From: Liolophura sinensis
Lineage: Eukaryota; Mollusca; Polyplacophora; Chitonida; Chitonidae
Assembly (NCBI RefSeq): GCF_032854445.1
Contig: NC_088300.1
Coordinates: 77,181,966 to 77,245,965 of the forward strand
Direction of reading: 5' to 3'
Length of the DNA stretch: 64,000 nucleotides
In this document: positions 60,420 to 64,000 of the stretch, one piece after another
Layout: every line of letters starts with the position of its first letter
Numbering within the stretch: the stretch's first letter is position 1
Made by a program: the position numbers and the translations under genes
Notes under the pieces: model-generated
What the model was told of the DNA's origin: nothing
The model's input: only the letters and a program-made list of their open reading frames with translations
The model's database searches: none

Positions 60420-63400
60420 AAATGTTTCGTAACTGGAGAAATCCCGCCAAGTCGAGTTCATATTGACCTCCAACACGAAAGATCTCCATATCCAAGGCGG
60501 CCTGGGGGAGGACAGTTGAAACCGTGTTTATCTTACCGTGTTTAAAACGATTTGTTTATGGTAATGCTTAGTTTGTTGTTGAGAAATACATACATGACGT
60601 TCTGGTAGCATTAATAATGAGAGACGATTAATGTTGCGTCTGTTGGTGATCTGCGAACATCCTCAAACTGTCAAACTCAAAACTCAAAGCACCCTATAAC
60701 AGACGGACGTATCAGCCGAGAACCGAACGAATGCCTTGTCTTGGAGGATACATAATGCTTTGATTTTATTTCTTAATGTAAAGGTTAGGGTGTGGCCTAA
60801 GATGCAAAAGTACAAAAAATCTTCTCAGTTTGATTCTTAGGGGTGAAAATTATTGATTTGAATAACAGTTTCCTAAAGTCAGCCGGAAAGCCCAAAATCC
60901 CCAAACTGGTCTCGCGCTCTGAGGATGTTCATTGATGGCGTCATTCTCGACTATCATGATTTCCGACAATTGATGGAAGATGGGTATGGAATAGAAATAT
61001 AAAAGTTGCCTCAAAACGAAAAAATATTTGCTCTCGTTTTTCTTTTTTTGGCATATATATTTATTTCCCTTAAAACTATACAATTTGTTAATGGTAACGT
61101 TTCATAAATCCTTTAATGACTAATCATCGTTCTTAAGGCCTTCTTTAGGAATTTTAAGTTTCATAATAGCACACTGAGCTTCCATCTTGATGGACTTTAC
61201 CCTTACCAGATAGGACATCATAAATTGAGCCTCCTGCCCAATGTATAGTAAGGAAACATGATTTGACAAAATTGAATAGGCCATCAAATGTGAAAAATTC
61301 GCGGTTGGTTGCAAATCAAGCCTGTAGGCAGCATGTTGAAGATAACAAAAGTAGCTTTGTAGGGAAATCTCTTTTCTTTTTATTCTGTCCATTGAAAGAA
61401 ATACTGGCACATCTACTCGTAGTGATTTTAAACAAATTAATGTTGTGAGAAAAAAAGGAAAAGAAAATTCCATCAATTAATAGCCCAATAAAAACTTCAG
61501 ACAAGGGCCCTTTTGAAGGTTTAGGCGGGTTACTCCAACAAATATATTTTAAATAATGGCTCATGGTTTAATGTTTCCATCTGCCTATATCAAAGTATGT
61601 CCATGTACAGGACATACCTAGACCTCTTTGTGAAGCCTATATATTTTGTTCTGAAAGCCAAACACCTGTGATCTGATGAGAAACATTTAACTTCTAGACA
61701 AACATAACAGGTAGACAAACATTAACATATGTAGGGCTACTGGTAGAAGAAAAGATCAGTTAGGTGGGATTTTTTTATGTCATGATTAAAGAGCTTACAT
61801 GTTCACAATTAAATCTCCAAACAGATTAATGATGATAGGAAAATTTTGGGGAGTTGGAAAGAATCAGGTTGTGTCTTTATTTGTTCATTATCTGGATATC
61901 AGATATCAGTAAAATGAACATCAATGATTGGCAGAGTAGTCTCCCTTACAACAGCAAATGCTGTTGACATAAATGTACATGTACCGGTACCTTCAGACTT
62001 ACACATTCAGTTTTTCTCCTTTTTGATTTCCATAAGTATGCTTTTTTTGTTTGTCAACACAGGGCCAAGGTTCATTGTAGAAACACACTGGTAGTGAATT
62101 CTGCTAATTTTTCATGTTACAAGCTTATTGTCATTATCAGAATGTTTAATAATAATGATCTTAATTTATCAAAGGTAGCTTGGTCAATTTACAATGAAAG
62201 TGTTCTTCCCAAAGGCCTTCATAAAGAAAACAATATATAGGAAATATGTGGTTCAGCCTCCAGTAATCATAAAAAATACATCAGTATATATAAAACAACA
62301 TACAGGATCATGTATGTGGACATTCATACATACACAAAAAACAATATAGTGTTGTCCATCAGTAGAAAGAGGTACTGGGGTTACTGTGACACCAGCATGT
62401 TTTGCAATGGTCACATCTACAGCAACATGTAAGGTATTTTAAACAACATTGATTCACAGAAATGCTAATCGTTTTAACAAGTGCTTTAAGAACAAAGAGG
62501 CTATTTGTAATATGGGCATAAAACAATTGTCACAAGATTCTACTGGTTGACAAATCAGAAGTGTTATAAAACTCGTAATGCTTTCCATCTATACAGAGGA
62601 TGTGTGAGAAAACCACAGATGAGACAAAAATCAGGTTTTAAATCAAGGAGTGAGTGAGTGCTTGGGGTTTAACGTCGTACTCAACAATTTTTCAGTCATA
62701 TGACGATGAAGGAATCATTAGGGTGCATGTACGTATAATGTGCCTCCTTGCTGCAGGACGGATTTCCACCGCTCTTTTATTTAGTGCTGCTTCACTGAGA
62801 CGACTTACCGAAGGCAAGTAAGCGCCTCGCCCGAACCATTATACTGATACGGGTCAACCAGTCGTTGCACTATCCCCTTCATGCTGAACGCCAAGCGAGG
62901 AAGTTACAACTTCCTCTTTTAAAGTCTTAGGTGTGACTCGATCAAGGATTGATCCTGGATCTACCGGTCCGAAGCGGACCTAAATCAAGGATGTTCTAAA
63001 TTTATCAAATATATCTCTTATAAACAGCTGTGTTATAGGTTCTTTGCAAAACATTATTTTACAATAATTCAAGAAACTTTTCCTCAGAAAGCAACTACGT
63101 TAGTTGATACTGAATTTTTATTGTAGGCCAACTTGCAGAGTTTGATGAGCATGAGGGTAGAGGTAGGTCAGATATTCCTTAGTGTCAGTAACTGTGTGTG
63201 GCCTCCAGTCTGACTGCCTATGGTGCTCTGAATTTTTGTAGCTGTAGTATTGTCCACACATTATCTTTAGATAGCTTCAGACTTTGGATATTTAGAAGAC
63301 TAATGAGCATGCAAAGTGAACTGGTATTGCATTTCACTAAATGTTAGACTTCCAGGAGGAAGAAAAATTTTCATGTATTTTGAAATCTCTATCAGAAGTA

Positions 63401-63607
63401 TGACCAAACTGGTATCAAGTTTGCATATTAGAAGGATTACACAACCTTACCTAGCCCTTTAAGCCTAAAGAGCTAGGAGTGAATGAGAGATTAAAAGTTT
63501 AATCCAGATTGGAAGTACATGTATTTCAACCCTATCATAACCATGGCCATCACTAGGCCTATATCCATACATGCACTACATGAATATGTATGTACTGTGC
63601 CTTGCAG
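60420..63607. other. No gene recognised
   Basis: Apart from the family B SINE (62645-62985) I see only A/T-rich sequence and unsupported ORFs. Internal exons of a + strand gene linking 60194-60367 and 63608-63853 could be hidden here, but I found none. Confidence 0.4.
62645..62985 (-). mobile_element. tRNA-derived SINE, family B, reverse
   Basis: The second family B copy, opposite in orientation to 24300-24600. It starts with the tail (GAGTGAGTGCTTGGGGTTTA, ACGTCGTACTCAACAATTTT) and runs through GCTCTTTTATTTAGTGCTGC and CCAGTCGTTGCACTATCCCC to a degraded tRNA-like end (GATCCTGGATCTACCGG). The tail shows a short GAGT repeat. Confidence 0.85.
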
Positions 63608-63853
63608 CGTTTATACATGTCTTACCTACTGGTTCTGCTAGGGGACGAGGTTTAACTCTCATCAGTCAGTTGGCCATAAATGTTTTGCAGACAGTTTCTC
63701 ATAACAGTATAAGATTGAACCTTGGCACATGGCTTCTTCATGACAAGTTACAGATCAAATTCAAGGTGTGGTGCATTTTGTCCATTTTTGAAATTTTTTT
63801 TCTCTTTTGTTTTTCAGTCTGAGTTTCAGAGTGGTTCATCGTATTGGATTTAA
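63608..63853 (+). CDS. Candidate last two exons of a + strand gene, unrecognised
   Basis: Exon 63608-63765 (acceptor CTTGCAG, donor AAG then GTGTGG) is open in one frame only (beginning FIHVLPTGSARGRG). The next exon, 63818-63853, follows a strong pyrimidine-rich acceptor (TTTTTTTCTCTTTTGTTTTTCAG ends at 63817) and reads SEFQSGSSYWI then stop, in phase. I do not recognise the protein. The phase entering 63608 requires an upstream exon ending in phase 1, which the 60194 ORF does not provide. Confidence 0.3.
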
Positions 63854-64000
63854 GAATGCTTCGCCATGATGAGATCAGGTTTTGTCCATTGTAAACAGAA
63901 AGATTGGCTTGTTTTGTTCTGTTTTGGACAGTTAGCAGTTTTCGGGCCTTCTTTTAAAAACAATCTTTTATTCTGAAACTAGACATTGTACATAGTTTCA

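Overview
This is nuclear DNA from an animal. The genes are split by GT-AG introns, the intergenic DNA is AT-rich, and tRNA-derived SINEs are scattered throughout, many ending in AAATAAATAAA. The gene set (SAMM50, PPP1R15, WDR76) is metazoan. The SINE style, with a tail reading roughly TTGAGTACGGCGTAAAACACC, resembles repeats of molluscs and other lophotrochozoans. The phylum is inferred and was not tested by a database search.

Layout: (1) 2813-15434 (+), SAMM50, the core beta-barrel of the mitochondrial outer-membrane SAM complex, 14 exons, about 453 aa. One intron holds a 1.8 kb minisatellite built from its own exon end plus splice donor. (2) 19514-22356 (+), PPP1R15 (the GADD34/CReP family), the eIF2alpha-phosphatase targeting subunit, two exons, 659 aa. 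Upstream lie a CARE/ATF4-type element, a TATA box and two upstream ORFs. (3) 26388-29653 (+) and 30846-39839 (-), a convergent pair of unrecognised paralogues (570 and 2265 aa). They share four exons with the same intron phases (1, 0, 2), helical N-termini, and a C-terminal membrane anchor with a tail of about 33 residues. This is the best candidate for an undescribed family. (4) 43930-58271 (-), WDR76, a WD40 protein, at least 12 coding exons with the 5' end unresolved. Its introns carry two more arrays made from exon end plus donor, a 48-bp array made from a SINE head, and a long inverted repeat. (5) The right end (60194-63853) holds a small membrane-protein ORF and what looks like the last two exons of another + strand gene.

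The genes do not form an obvious pathway; the neighbourhood is ordinary eukaryotic synteny. The strongest structural signal is that three independent minisatellites in two genes all span an exon 3' end and its 5' splice site, so each intron contains strings of decoy donors. Three linked features of PPP1R15 (CARE, TATA, uORFs) suggest control by the integrated stress response. All calls come from reading the sequence and from remembered family features; no alignment or expression data were available.
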